A stretch of 34,380 nucleotides of DNA from Phycisphaerae bacterium (GTDB taxonomy: Bacteria; Planctomycetota; Phycisphaerae; SM23-33), in NCBI GenBank assembly GCA_016929245.1, contig JAFGJE010000234.1:1-34380 (forward strand). The letters run 5' to 3'. A program made the translations under genes and the position numbers. The notes beneath the pieces were generated by a model. The model saw nothing but the letters and a program-made list of their open reading frames with translations, was not told where the DNA came from and ran no database searches. This document shows positions 1 to 7,564 of this stretch, piece by piece; position 1 is the first letter of the stretch; each line of letters opens with the position of its first letter.

Positions 1-198
1 AAACGCAAGGCCGATGGCAAACGACCAAAACGCTCCATTATGCAAGGGCTGGATAACATGTTCCCTGTAACGTTGCTACAGTGTCAATTATTTTAACATT
101 TTGACTCCTGACTCTTGTCTTCTGATTGTTTCGTCTTCATTCGTTCTCATTCACGTTTTTCGCGTTCTCTTGTTTGAAAGGTTTTTGGGAATTTCCGC
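1..198. other. Leading intergenic region / possible gene end
   Basis: No gene is assigned here. One plus-strand frame is open from base 1 to a stop at 94-96 (31 codons) and could be the tail of a gene that starts outside the window, but I recognise no family in it. The rest is AT-rich. Positions about 130-172 hold a T/C-rich stretch that recurs at 30503-30543. Confidence 0.3.
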
Positions 199-237
199 TT
201 GCGAATGAGTAACACATTGTATATACTTAGTATATAC
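199..237 (+). promoter_or_regulatory. Promoter and palindromic operator of the AbrB-Doc operon
   Basis: A sigma-70-type promoter is visible: TTGCGA at 199-204, a 17-base spacer, and TATACT at 222-227. A perfect palindrome, GTATATACT-T-AGTATATAC (219-237), covers the -10 box and the expected start of transcription near 234. That is where an autoregulatory antitoxin would bind to block its own operon. The promoter calls are by eye; binding by the antitoxin is inferred from how such operons usually work. Confidence 0.6.
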
Positions 238-255
238 GATACGGGAGATGCAACG

Positions 256-483
256 ATGACGAAAAAACTGACCAAACACGGAAACAGCTACGCTCTGGTA
301 ATCGACAAGCCGATTCTCGAATTGCTCCGCATCACACCGGAAACGACGCTGTCCATCGCCACCGACGGGGAAACGCTGATGATCTCTCCCGTGCGTGACG
401 ACGCGCGGCGGAAGAAACTCCGTGATTCATTGGCGAAAATCAACCGAAAATACGGCGACGACCTGAAACGACTGGCGGAGTAA
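256..483 (+). CDS. AbrB/MazE-family antitoxin
   Basis: A 75-residue DNA-binding antitoxin of the swapped-hairpin AbrB/MazE/SpoVT type. The N-terminal half has the family pattern: basic strand KKLTKHGNSYALVIDKP (residues 3-19), then a 'LLRITPETTLSIATDGETLMISP' strand region. The charged C-terminal tail (about residues 48-75) would be the part that wraps the toxin. The ATG at 256 is preferred over an in-frame TTG at 199 because GGGAG lies 8 bases upstream and because the palindromic promoter occupies 199-237. The Doc toxin gene begins 6 bases after the stop, so the two are co-transcribed. Doc is classically paired with Phd; an AbrB-type partner is less usual. The family call is firm; the neutralising role is inferred from position. 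Confidence 0.85.
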   Translation: MTKKLTKHGNSYALVIDKPILELLRITPETTLSIATDGETLMISPVRDDARRKKLRDSLAKINRKYGDDLKRLAE

Positions 484-489
484 TGCGGA

Positions 490-867
490 ATGAACTTTTT
501 AATCCTGGAAGACATTCTGGCCATACACGCGGATCAGATTGCTTTGTACGGCGGTGAGGATGGAGTACGGGATATTGGTTTGCTGGATTCCGCTCTCGCC
601 CAGCCTCGCGCCACATTCGACGGTGAGTTTCTGCACGGGGATGTATTTGAAATGGCGGCGGCGTATGTATTCCATATCGTGCAAAATCATCCGTTTGTGG
701 ACGGGAATAAACGAGCGGGTATTGTGGCGGCGGTGGTGTTTCTGGATTTCAATGGTATACACATCGACGCGCCCAAGGGGAGTCTGTATAACCTGACGCT
801 CTCCGTCGCTCGCGGGGAAGTCGGGAAGGAGCGGATCGCCGAATTCTTCCGGGGAATCGCTTCGTAA
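490..867 (+). CDS. doc: Doc/Fic-family toxin (death-on-curing)
   Basis: A 125-residue Fic-fold toxin, about the length of phage P1 Doc (126 residues). The Fic motif is visible as HPFVDGNKRAG, residues 67-77, with the catalytic His67, Asp71, and the NKR that binds the nucleotide phosphates. The motif matches Doc, which phosphorylates elongation factor Tu, rather than AMPylating Fic enzymes (HPFxxGNGR). The N-terminus (LILEDILAIHADQIALYGG) is typical of the family. It follows the antitoxin by 6 bases with GGAG upstream of the ATG. The toxin appears intact, with no frameshift or lost catalytic residue. Substrate assignment follows the family and is not shown by the sequence alone. Confidence 0.92.
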   Translation: MNFLILEDILAIHADQIALYGGEDGVRDIGLLDSALAQPRATFDGEFLHGDVFEMAAAYVFHIVQNHPFVDGNKRAGIVAAVVFLDFNGIHIDAPKGSLYNLTLSVARGEVGKERIAEFFRGIAS

Positions 868-926
868 AACTCTCGCCTTGCAAACCTCGCGCAAATCATT
901 ATCATTGACCGACCTGTACGCACATC

Positions 927-954
927 GTCGGCCCGGACGGGCTGACGGGTTTTT
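927..954 (+). terminator. Probable terminator after doc
   Basis: GTCGGCCCG (927-935) pairs with CGGGCTGAC (938-946) through one G-U pair, followed after GGG by TTTTT at 950-954. It lies between doc and the next gene and would end the toxin-antitoxin transcript. Confidence 0.55.
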
Positions 955-978
955 GGGAACCATTTTGAGGAGCAAACC

Positions 979-3162
979 ATGGCGCTAGGTTTTTTTCGGA
1001 AACGCCAGAAGATGATCTTCGTGATTATGGTCGTCCTGATGGTCAGTTTTCTGATCGGATATCAGGGATTCTCCATGTTCTTCCAGAAGAATCCCTCCAA
1101 AATCGTGATCGGCGAAACACCGGACTTCGAGATTACGCTGGGAAAGGTCAACGACGCCCGAAACGACCTCGAGACCCTTCAATGGCTGGGACGCGGTTTC
1201 GGACGGTACACCTTCCAAGGCGCCGCCTTCGACGCGCTGTACCTGAGCACCCCGCGGGCGGACGAGCGGGCGCTGCTGTATGCCTTGCTGCTCCGACAGG
1301 CGCAGGAAGACGACTTCGCCGTCGCGGACGTGGAAGTGGACAGCCTCATCCAGCAGATGAAGAGCAACGGCATGGACTTCGACGCCTACGCGACCCACAT
1401 GCGCCAGAACCAGGGGGTTCCGCTGAAGCAGCTTCGGGCGCTGCTGGCCCGGTGGCTGCTCATCTGCAAAGCCTGCCAGGCCAACCAAATCGTCACCCCG
1501 CCCAGCCGGGATCAACTCGAACGCCTCTTCCGCGATATCGCCGAAAAGATGGATCTTAAGGTGGTGAAGATTCCCGCGCAGGATTTTCTCCAGGGAATCG
1601 GCGAACCCACCGACGCGCAGGTGACGGAATTGTTCGAGGCCCACAAAAACCGACCCGCCGGCACGTTCGCGGGCCTCGATTCGTTCTCGTTCGGATACCT
1701 CACCCCGGCGCGGGTGCAGCTGGCGTACCTGTTCATCAGCCAAAACGCGATCCTGCGTTCGAGCATCCCCACCGACGGCGAAATCGCGGACTATATCAAG
1801 AACAACGGCGATAAACTGGTCAAAACCTCGGGCGAGGGCGACACCGTCAAGACCGCCCCCATGAGTTACCCCGAAAAACGCGCCGCGGCGATCCAGGCCC
1901 TGCAGCCGGAACTCGCGCAGGCGAAATTCAACCAGATTCTCGAACGGATTCGCCAACTGGCGAATCAGGAGAAAACCTCCCGGGCGGAAGGGCCCGCGAA
2001 GAACGTCTACGCCGAAGTCGTCCGCAAGCTGACCCTCCCCGCCGACGACCTGCTCCAGCGGAAGGTTCCCGTTTTGGCCCTTGAAAAGCAGCCGCTCGAA
2101 AAGGCCGTCGATATGCTCGCCCAGGCAGCCGACCCGCGCATCGGCGCGATCTGCTTCCCGTATGGCCGGCACGGCAAGGTGAAGATCGCGCCCGACCTGA
2201 AGATCACGCTCAACGCCCGGAACATCACCGTCGGTGAGGCGCTGGCGAAAATCGCCGCGCGGATTCCCGACCTGCCCAAACTCCAATGGGGCATGTGCGA
2301 GGGGATCGACAACGTGCTGTTTTCCGTCGACGGCGTGCGGTTCTTCCCCGCCACGGCGGGTCGGACCGGTCTGGAAACCCAGGAGCAGATCAACGACGAC
2401 CCGATGCTGAGCAAGTGTTTCTCGCGCCAGCCTCCCGCGAGCCTGGCGCAGCTGGCGATGCGCGTCCAGACCATCGAGCCGACGAGCAAGTTCCTCGTCA
2501 ACCAGGACGGGCCTCCCCTGCGCGTCTGGGATCCGGACAACGGCGGGGCGATCCTGTGGCGCGTCACCGCCGCCGAAGCGCCCCAAAGTCCCGAAACCCT
2601 CACCGACGAGATCCGAAAGCAGGTCGTCCGCGACTGGAAGCTGCGGCAGGCGTTCCCCAAAGCGATAGCCCAAGCCGACGCGATCAAGAACGCCGCCGAC
2701 CTGGAAGCCTACATTAAGGCGAAGAAAAGCAAGACGGTCGAAACGGGCCTGTTCGCCCGCAAAGCCCCCCGCGGGGACCGGCAGATGCTGATGTTTCTTC
2801 CGACCCGCCTGACGGTGCTGAATTTCTCCTCCCCGGCGGTGGATGGGGAAGTGGTCAAGGAAGCCTTCGCCGCGTTGGCGCCGAAGAATCTCTCTGCCGA
2901 CTATCCGAAGGAATCGCAAAACGTTCTGACGCTCCCGCTTCCGAGCGAGGGATACGTGCTGGTCGCGCGACGGATCGATTTTGAACCGGCGGAGAAGAAG
3001 GCCTTCGAGGAAAGCAAACCCGGCTTGATCCAGCTCCTCCAGCAACGCCAGGCCGGCCAAAGCCTCCTGGAGTGGTTCACGATGGACAACGCCGAAAAGC
3101 GCACCGGATATGTACCGAAGAAACCGGAGCGACAGGAAGCAACGGACGAACCAGAAGCATAG
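979..3162 (+). CDS. Membrane-anchored SurA/PpiD-like chaperone
   Basis: A 727-residue envelope protein, probably a periplasmic folding factor. Residues 12-31 form one N-terminal transmembrane anchor preceded by RKRQK, the topology of PpiD. Residues about 45-230 resemble the SurA N-terminal chaperone fold: helical, with a 'LRALLARWLLICKA' helix, 'TPPSRDQLERLF' and a 'FGYLTPARVQLAYLFIS' segment. Around residues 395-440 the stretch 'KITLNARNITVGEALAKIAARI' looks like a short STN-type (secretin/TonB N-terminal) domain. A lysine-rich helical C-terminus follows. I see no clear parvulin rotamase domain, so isomerase activity is doubtful. GAGGAGC about 8 bases upstream supports the ATG at 979. The preceding hairpin suggests it is transcribed separately from doc. 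The broad call is moderately sure; the substrate is unknown. Confidence 0.65.
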   Translation: MALGFFRKRQKMIFVIMVVLMVSFLIGYQGFSMFFQKNPSKIVIGETPDFEITLGKVNDARNDLETLQWLGRGFGRYTFQGAAFDALYLSTPRADERALLYALLLRQAQEDDFAVADVEVDSLIQQMKSNGMDFDAYATHMRQNQGVPLKQLRALLARWLLICKACQANQIVTPPSRDQLERLFRDIAEKMDLKVVKIPAQDFLQGIGEPTDAQVTELFEAHKNRPAGTFAGLDSFSFGYLTPARVQLAYLFISQNAILRSSIPTDGEIADYIKNNGDKLVKTSGEGDTVKTAPMSYPEKRAAAIQALQPELAQAKFNQILERIRQLANQEKTSRAEGPAKNVYAEVVRKLTLPADDLLQRKVPVLALEKQPLEKAVDMLAQAADPRIGAICFPYGRHGKVKIAPDLKITLNARNITVGEALAKIAARIPDLPKLQWGMCEGIDNVLFSVDGVRFFPATAGRTGLETQEQINDDPMLSKCFSRQPPASLAQLAMRVQTIEPTSKFLVNQDGPPLRVWDPDNGGAILWRVTAAEAPQSPETLTDEIRKQVVRDWKLRQAFPKAIAQADAIKNAADLEAYIKAKKSKTVETGLFARKAPRGDRQMLMFLPTRLTVLNFSSPAVDGEVVKEAFAALAPKNLSADYPKESQNVLTLPLPSEGYVLVARRIDFEPAEKKAFEESKPGLIQLLQQRQAGQSLLEWFTMDNAEKRTGYVPKKPERQEATDEPEA

Positions 3163-3218
3163 ACACGCGGTTTTGCGGGAAGCCACCCGAATCTGGATAC
3201 CGGATTTCTACCTATATT

Positions 3219-3276
3219 CCAACAGCGCCGAACGGCAAGCCGACAGGAAGATCGGCTTGCCGCTCGGCGCTGTTGG
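3219..3276. terminator. 25-bp hairpin between convergent genes
   Basis: A long stem: 3219-3243 pairs with 3252-3276 with a single A-C mismatch and an 8-base loop. It lies between the SurA-like gene (plus) and cdsA (minus). No T-run follows on either strand, so it is not a standard intrinsic terminator, but its place between gene ends suggests a bidirectional transcript-end or stabilising structure, or a dispersed repeat. The flanks (3163-3218 and 3277-3391) show no gene. Confidence 0.5.
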
Positions 3277-3391
3277 GAAAAGAATGATTTCATATTCGGA
3301 ACGAAGTCGCGATACGCTTCCACCAACGATTGATCGTAGGAAATAGAAAACGGATGATATCCGCATATCTGTATTCGTGCAATTCGTGGAC

Positions 3392-4336
3392 TTATTGAGC
3401 GCCCAGGAGAATCAGCATCACGTGGGCGACCGGCGCGGCGATGAGGGGGGAATCGAGAATATCCAGCACGCCGCCGAACTGCGGGACCAGGTTTCCCGCG
3501 TCCTTGACGCCCGCGGAACGTTTCAGGAGCGATTCGCACAGGTCGCCGAATTGTCCCACGATCCCCGGTATCACGCAGAAGACGATCGAGGCGCCGCAGG
3601 AGAGGGGATAGGCGAACCAGCTCCACTGCCCCGCCAGCCACCAGGTGAACACCCCCGTGACGGCCGCCATCGCCACCCCGCCCAGGAGACCTTCCCAGCT
3701 CTTGCCGGGACTCAACCAGGGGATGAGTTTGTGTTTTCCCAGGAGCGATCCGACGAAATAGGCTCCCACGTCCGTGAGTTTCACCGAACCCAGAAACACC
3801 AGCAGCATCGGAAGGTTATAGTCCACGCGGATCGAAAACATCATCACCCCGCCCAGGCCCAGGTACGTCACCGCCAGCAGCGTGGAGGCGATCCGCAGCA
3901 GCGCCCCTTCGACGCGACGCGTGAGCATCTGGTTGAGAAACACGCCCAGGACCACAAGCGAGACGATCAGAAGGGGCGATTCGAAGATAGAGCCCAACAG
4001 GCGGGTCCAGGTCTGGGGATCGCTCCGGAATGGATGGAAACTCATCCGTGTCAGTGACGGCAGGGCGGTGATCAGCAGCACCCCCAGGAGTCCCGCCGGC
4101 GCCAGCAGCCGCGTCCCGGCTTCCCGGGCCATCGCGTTCAATTCGAAGAATCCCACGACCAGCAGCGTACCCAGCACCGCCAGGATGGGAAGTCCCGCCG
4201 ACCGCCAGGAAGCGATCATCGTTTCCGAAGAATCCTCCGCCGGTTGGGAGAGGAAATGATCCAGCCAGAAAACCGTCAGCACCACGGCGGTCATTCCGAA
4301 TCCGAAGACAATCCGTTTCAACATCGCCTTATTCAT
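3392..4336 (-). CDS. cdsA: Phosphatidate cytidylyltransferase
   Basis: A 314-residue polytopic membrane enzyme that makes CDP-diacylglycerol from phosphatidate and CTP, the branch point for phospholipid synthesis. Several hydrophobic helices run through the protein. The C-terminal CDP-DG synthase signature is recognisable as SLLKRSAGVKDAGNLVP followed by QFGGVLDILDS. Two positions differ from the classical signature: the His before GG is Phe here, and the Arg after the Asp is Ile. The metal- and substrate-binding KR, KD and D residues remain. The SPGKSWEG segment is also typical. The ATG at 4336 is chosen because hydrophobic sequence begins there; a second ATG lies at 4324. There is no clear ribosome site. 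TTTAAT sits 7 bases before the ATG, so the message may be leaderless. The enzyme assignment is secure. Confidence 0.88.
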   Translation of the reverse strand: MNKAMLKRIVFGFGMTAVVLTVFWLDHFLSQPAEDSSETMIASWRSAGLPILAVLGTLLVVGFFELNAMAREAGTRLLAPAGLLGVLLITALPSLTRMSFHPFRSDPQTWTRLLGSIFESPLLIVSLVVLGVFLNQMLTRRVEGALLRIASTLLAVTYLGLGGVMMFSIRVDYNLPMLLVFLGSVKLTDVGAYFVGSLLGKHKLIPWLSPGKSWEGLLGGVAMAAVTGVFTWWLAGQWSWFAYPLSCGASIVFCVIPGIVGQFGDLCESLLKRSAGVKDAGNLVPQFGGVLDILDSPLIAAPVAHVMLILLGAQ

Positions 4337-4461
4337 GGCCGGTATTAAACGCAACTCAAAGGCAAAAAGCCAGAAAGAATGTAAATCCTTTTCGGCAGGG
4401 CTACGTGAGCAGGAGTGAACCAATTTCCGAACATCGGCGTACGATTTTGTCTCTCCACCAT

Positions 4462-4490
4462 TTGCACTTCAGGGGGAAATCTGATATGAA
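4462..4490 (+). promoter_or_regulatory. Candidate sigma-70 promoter of the PfkB kinase gene
   Basis: TTGCAC (4462-4467), 17 bases, TATGAA (4485-4490). Transcription would begin near 4497, giving a leader of about 50 bases with AAGGAG ahead of the ATG at 4549. It lies in the divergent region with cdsA. Confidence 0.4.
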
Positions 4491-4548
4491 CGTCTCCTTG
4501 TCCACAGAAAGAAGTCACCAATGATATGCCATTGAAGGAGCGTGTTCC

Positions 4549-5628
4549 ATGACCATTGCATTACGCGGCGATTGCGATTTTGCCCTTCTCGTGCCCACCA
4601 GCATGGGCGTTCGTCTGACGCCCCTGGACGGCCAGCCCATGCACTGCGGCGACCTGTTCCGCCTGCAGGCGACCAGCGCCGAGACCAACGTCGCCAGCGT
4701 CTCGTCGTACCTGGGCTTGCCCGTCAAGGTGCTCACGACGTTCGTGAAGGGCAGCCCCATCGCACGGTTCATCAAGGACAACCTTTCCCACCGTCACATG
4801 ACCTACGAGGGCAAGGACGTCGAGCAGGGCGGGCCTTGGGGATACCGCCACCAGTTCAACCTCGCCGACAGCGGTTATGGTTCGCGGGGTCCGCGGGTGC
4901 AGAACGACCGGGCCGGGGAGGTCGGGCGGACGCTCAACGTCAAGGACTTCGACCTGGAGCGCATCTTCGGTTCCGAAGGCGTGCAGATCGTTCACCTGTC
5001 CGGCCTGATCGGCGCGTTGTCGCCGGAGACCAGCACGTTCTGCCTGGAAATCGCCCGGGCCGCCAAGAAGCACGGGACGCGGATTTCCTTCGACCTGAAC
5101 CACCGGGCGTCGTTCTGGAAGGGACGCGAGAAGGAACTGCACGAGATCTTCACGGAAATCGCGAGCGTTTCGGACATCCTGATCGGCAACGAGGAAGACT
5201 TCCAGCTCTGCCTGGGCGTGGAGGGTCCCGAAGCCGGCGGAAAGGACCTCGCGGCCAAGATCGACGGGTTCAAGGGTATGATCAACCGCGCGAAGAAAAT
5301 GTTCCCCAACACGTCGGTGTTCGCCACGACGCTGCGGCAGGTTATCAGCGCCAACTGTCATCTCTGGGGCGCGATCATGGCCGAGGGCGACGACTTCCAC
5401 GTCGTCGAACCGCGGGAGATTTACGTCCTGGACCGCATCGGCGGCGGCGACGGATACGTCGGAGGCATGTTGTACGCGATCCTGAAGGGTTGGGCGCCGG
5501 AAAAATGGATTCAGTTCGGCTGGGCGACGGGCGCCCTGGCGACGACGATGCTGACGGACTACGCCCAACCCGCCGACGAGGAGCAGGTCTGGAGCATCTG
5601 GGAAGGAAACGCCCGCGTGAAACGGTAG
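4549..5628 (+). CDS. PfkB-family sugar kinase (2-keto-3-deoxygluconate kinase-like)
   Basis: A 359-residue ribokinase-fold kinase that would phosphorylate a sugar or sugar acid with ATP. The second PfkB signature is 'LDRIGGGDGYVGGML' with the catalytic base at Asp301. The N-terminal substrate half has 'TSAETNVASVSSYLGLPVKVLTTF' where the GG of the first signature is replaced by a Ser-Ala-Glu. 'FDLNHRASFWKG' (about residues 183-194) resembles the 'D-N-R-x-x-W' segment of 2-keto-3-deoxygluconate kinases, so that substrate is my best guess. AAGGAGCG about 9 bases upstream fixes the start. The gene stands alone, divergent from cdsA and followed by a large repeat. The family is certain; the substrate is not. 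Confidence 0.82.
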   Translation: MTIALRGDCDFALLVPTSMGVRLTPLDGQPMHCGDLFRLQATSAETNVASVSSYLGLPVKVLTTFVKGSPIARFIKDNLSHRHMTYEGKDVEQGGPWGYRHQFNLADSGYGSRGPRVQNDRAGEVGRTLNVKDFDLERIFGSEGVQIVHLSGLIGALSPETSTFCLEIARAAKKHGTRISFDLNHRASFWKGREKELHEIFTEIASVSDILIGNEEDFQLCLGVEGPEAGGKDLAAKIDGFKGMINRAKKMFPNTSVFATTLRQVISANCHLWGAIMAEGDDFHVVEPREIYVLDRIGGGDGYVGGMLYAILKGWAPEKWIQFGWATGALATTMLTDYAQPADEEQVWSIWEGNARVKR

Positions 5629-5637
5629 AGCAATCGA

Positions 5638-5766
5638 AGAGACATCCGGCACTGAGTTCCTGAGATACTGAGAAGAAAAAGCTAAAAAAAATCTTCTCAG
5701 TATCTCAGGAACTCAGTGTCGGATGTCTCTTTCTTCTCAGTATCTCAGGAACTCAGTGTCGGATGT
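5638..5766. repeat. 39-bp inverted repeat plus a third direct copy
   Basis: Copy 1 (5638-5676) and copy 2 (5692-5730) are inverted and match at 38 of 39 positions around a 15-base A-rich loop. Copy 3 (5731-5766) repeats copy 2 in the same orientation for 36 bases. The unit includes CTGAGATACTGAGAAG. Copies 1 and 2 would form a very stable hairpin after the kinase gene. There is no coding potential. Confidence 0.85.
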
Positions 5767-5768
5767 TC

Positions 5769-5797
5769 TTGTTTCTCCATGTAAAAATCGCTACATT
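5769..5797 (+). promoter_or_regulatory. Candidate sigma-70 promoter of the lpt operon
   Basis: TTGTTT (5769-5774), 17 bases, TACATT (5792-5797), about 80 bases before the first lpt start codon. It begins right after the last repeat copy. The match is moderate. Confidence 0.35.
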
Positions 5798-5875
5798 GGT
5801 AGTCCTATCGGGTAGGGTGATGACGCGACGGACCGTGTCGCCCGCCCGTACCGAGTAAGGATACGTTTCTACATC

Positions 5876-7552
5876 GTGCTTCGGACGTTACATGGATATC
5901 TGATCCGCGACCTGTTGCGGGTGACGATTTTGGCGCTGGTGGCGTTTACCCTCGTGATGACGGTCTTCGCCATTATCGAGCCACTGCGCAAACAGGGTCT
6001 CGCGCCCGCCCAGGCGCTGCAGTTGTTTCTGTTCACCATTCCGGTGACGCTGTCCCTGACGCTTCCGTTTTCGGCGTTGTTCGCCACGTCGATCGTGTAC
6101 GGCCGTTTCAGTCAGGACCGCGAAATGCTCGCCTGCCGCGCCAGCGGTCTGTCGCATTTGACGCTCCTTCAACCGGCGCTGGGACTGGCGGTCGCCGTGA
6201 GCGTCCTGACCCTCGCCCTGACGAATTTCGTCGCGCCGCACATGCTCAAACTCGGCGCGCATACCGTCGTGAAAGACATCCAGAAGATCGTGTACCACAT
6301 GATCAAGAAGGAAAGTCACATCAAGTTCAAGAAGAAGTACTTCGTTCACGCCTCCTACGTGGACGAGGAAAAGGACATCCTGTACGGCGTCGTCGCGGGT
6401 GAATTCGACATGAAGAAGGATCCCCGGACGGGCAGAACCGTTCCCGTCATGCAGGCGATCGTCGCCCAGGCGGCCCATTTGAACATCCACCACGATCCCG
6501 CGACCGACCAGTACACCGCCTCGATCGTCCCGCACGAGATGGTCGGTCCGATCACGAACCAGCCCGGCGTGATGATCGAGGGGGAGGAAGTGCCCCTTCA
6601 GAATCTTCCGATCCCCAACTACATGGAGGACAAACCGAGTTTTTACGAATGGAACACGCTGATTCGCATGTACGACGATCCGACGCTGCACGGGAAGATT
6701 CGCACGGAGATGGACGAAATTCGCCGCAAAGTCCGCCGGCATCGCGTGCTGGTCGGTTTGGCGGAGGTCATTCGTTCCGGGAAACCCTACACGAAATTTC
6801 GCAAGGGAGAGCAGCAATATTCCCTGCGGGCGTCCTCGGCGGCGGTTCACGGCGACACGGCGGTTTTATCTTTCGGGAAGAAGCAAGACGGAACGGAAAT
6901 TCCCGTGACGCTGACGATCACGAAGGGGAAAACCCCGCCCGTTCCGATAAACGCCCAGACGGCCGAGGTGCTCGTCAAGCCCAGCCAGATCTCCAACGAA
7001 CCGCAGGTGACGATCATCCTCAAGGGCGACGTGAAAAGACCCGTCGGACGAACCGACACCCCCGAAGCCCCGCGAATCCCGGAACTGAAAATCGGACAGA
7101 TCGCCCTGCCGGACGATCCGAAAATGCCCCATTCCGACGATCCCCGCCAGCGGAGGGAGATGCTCTCGGCGCTGTATCATCATCCGAAGGAGTTCACGTC
7201 CGACGCCGGCATACTCAATGAGATCGACAATATCCGTTCGCAGGAGCCTCCGAAAATCCGCCGGGAGATCATCGCGGAAATGAACGTGCGCGTCGCCTTC
7301 GGACTCAGTTGCGCGCTGCTGGTGGCGCTGGGGGCGGCGTTGGGGGTGATCTTCCGCGGCGGGCAGATGCTGGTGGCGTTCGTCATTTCCGTCGCGCCCA
7401 CCGCGGCGGTGTTCGTGCTGATCCTGGCGGGAAAGAAAATGATTTCCAATCCCGACTCCTCCGACCTGGCGGGATTGGTCCTGATGTGGAGCGGGCTGGT
7501 GGTGATGCTGATCGTCGACGCGGTGATCTATTATCGTCTTTCGAAACAATAG
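5876..7552 (+). CDS. lptF: LptF/LptG-family LPS export permease (first)
   Basis: A 558-residue inner-membrane permease of the YjgP/YjgQ family. With LptB and LptC such proteins extract lipopolysaccharide from the inner membrane and pass it to the periplasmic bridge. Three N-terminal membrane segments (about residues 9-32, 45-75 and 95-120) and three at the C-terminus (about 470-555) enclose a large periplasmic beta-rich region, the normal LptF/G layout. The periplasmic part is larger than in E. coli LptF (366 residues total), with an insertion of roughly 150-200 residues. The start is GTG at 5876; AAGGA lies upstream but about 13 bases away, so the start is less certain. A second permease gene follows after 12 bases, forming the expected LptF-LptG pair. 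Which partner is F and which is G is assigned by order only. Confidence 0.85.
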   Translation: MLRTLHGYLIRDLLRVTILALVAFTLVMTVFAIIEPLRKQGLAPAQALQLFLFTIPVTLSLTLPFSALFATSIVYGRFSQDREMLACRASGLSHLTLLQPALGLAVAVSVLTLALTNFVAPHMLKLGAHTVVKDIQKIVYHMIKKESHIKFKKKYFVHASYVDEEKDILYGVVAGEFDMKKDPRTGRTVPVMQAIVAQAAHLNIHHDPATDQYTASIVPHEMVGPITNQPGVMIEGEEVPLQNLPIPNYMEDKPSFYEWNTLIRMYDDPTLHGKIRTEMDEIRRKVRRHRVLVGLAEVIRSGKPYTKFRKGEQQYSLRASSAAVHGDTAVLSFGKKQDGTEIPVTLTITKGKTPPVPINAQTAEVLVKPSQISNEPQVTIILKGDVKRPVGRTDTPEAPRIPELKIGQIALPDDPKMPHSDDPRQRREMLSALYHHPKEFTSDAGILNEIDNIRSQEPPKIRREIIAEMNVRVAFGLSCALLVALGAALGVIFRGGQMLVAFVISVAPTAAVFVLILAGKKMISNPDSSDLAGLVLMWSGLVVMLIVDAVIYYRLSKQ

Positions 7553-7564
7553 GAACGAAGATTC

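Noticed and set aside
1-70. Possible c-di-GMP (GEMM) riboswitch suggested by GCAAGGCCGATGGCAAAC
   Set aside because: The conserved GEMM pieces are not present in order and no downstream gene fits; the match is to short words only.
985-3186. Long minus-strand open frame (733 codons) opposite the SurA-like gene
   Set aside because: It mirrors the plus-strand gene in a GC-rich codon context, has Arg/Gly/Leu-rich antisense composition, no domain and no ribosome site.
4542-5663. 373-codon open frame overlapping the sugar kinase in another frame
   Set aside because: Arg/Gly/Pro-rich; the kinase frame has the PfkB signature and the ribosome site.
5638-5766. Three spaced similar units, considered as a CRISPR array
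   Set aside because: One unit is inverted, spacers are 15 and 0 bases, and no cas gene is near.
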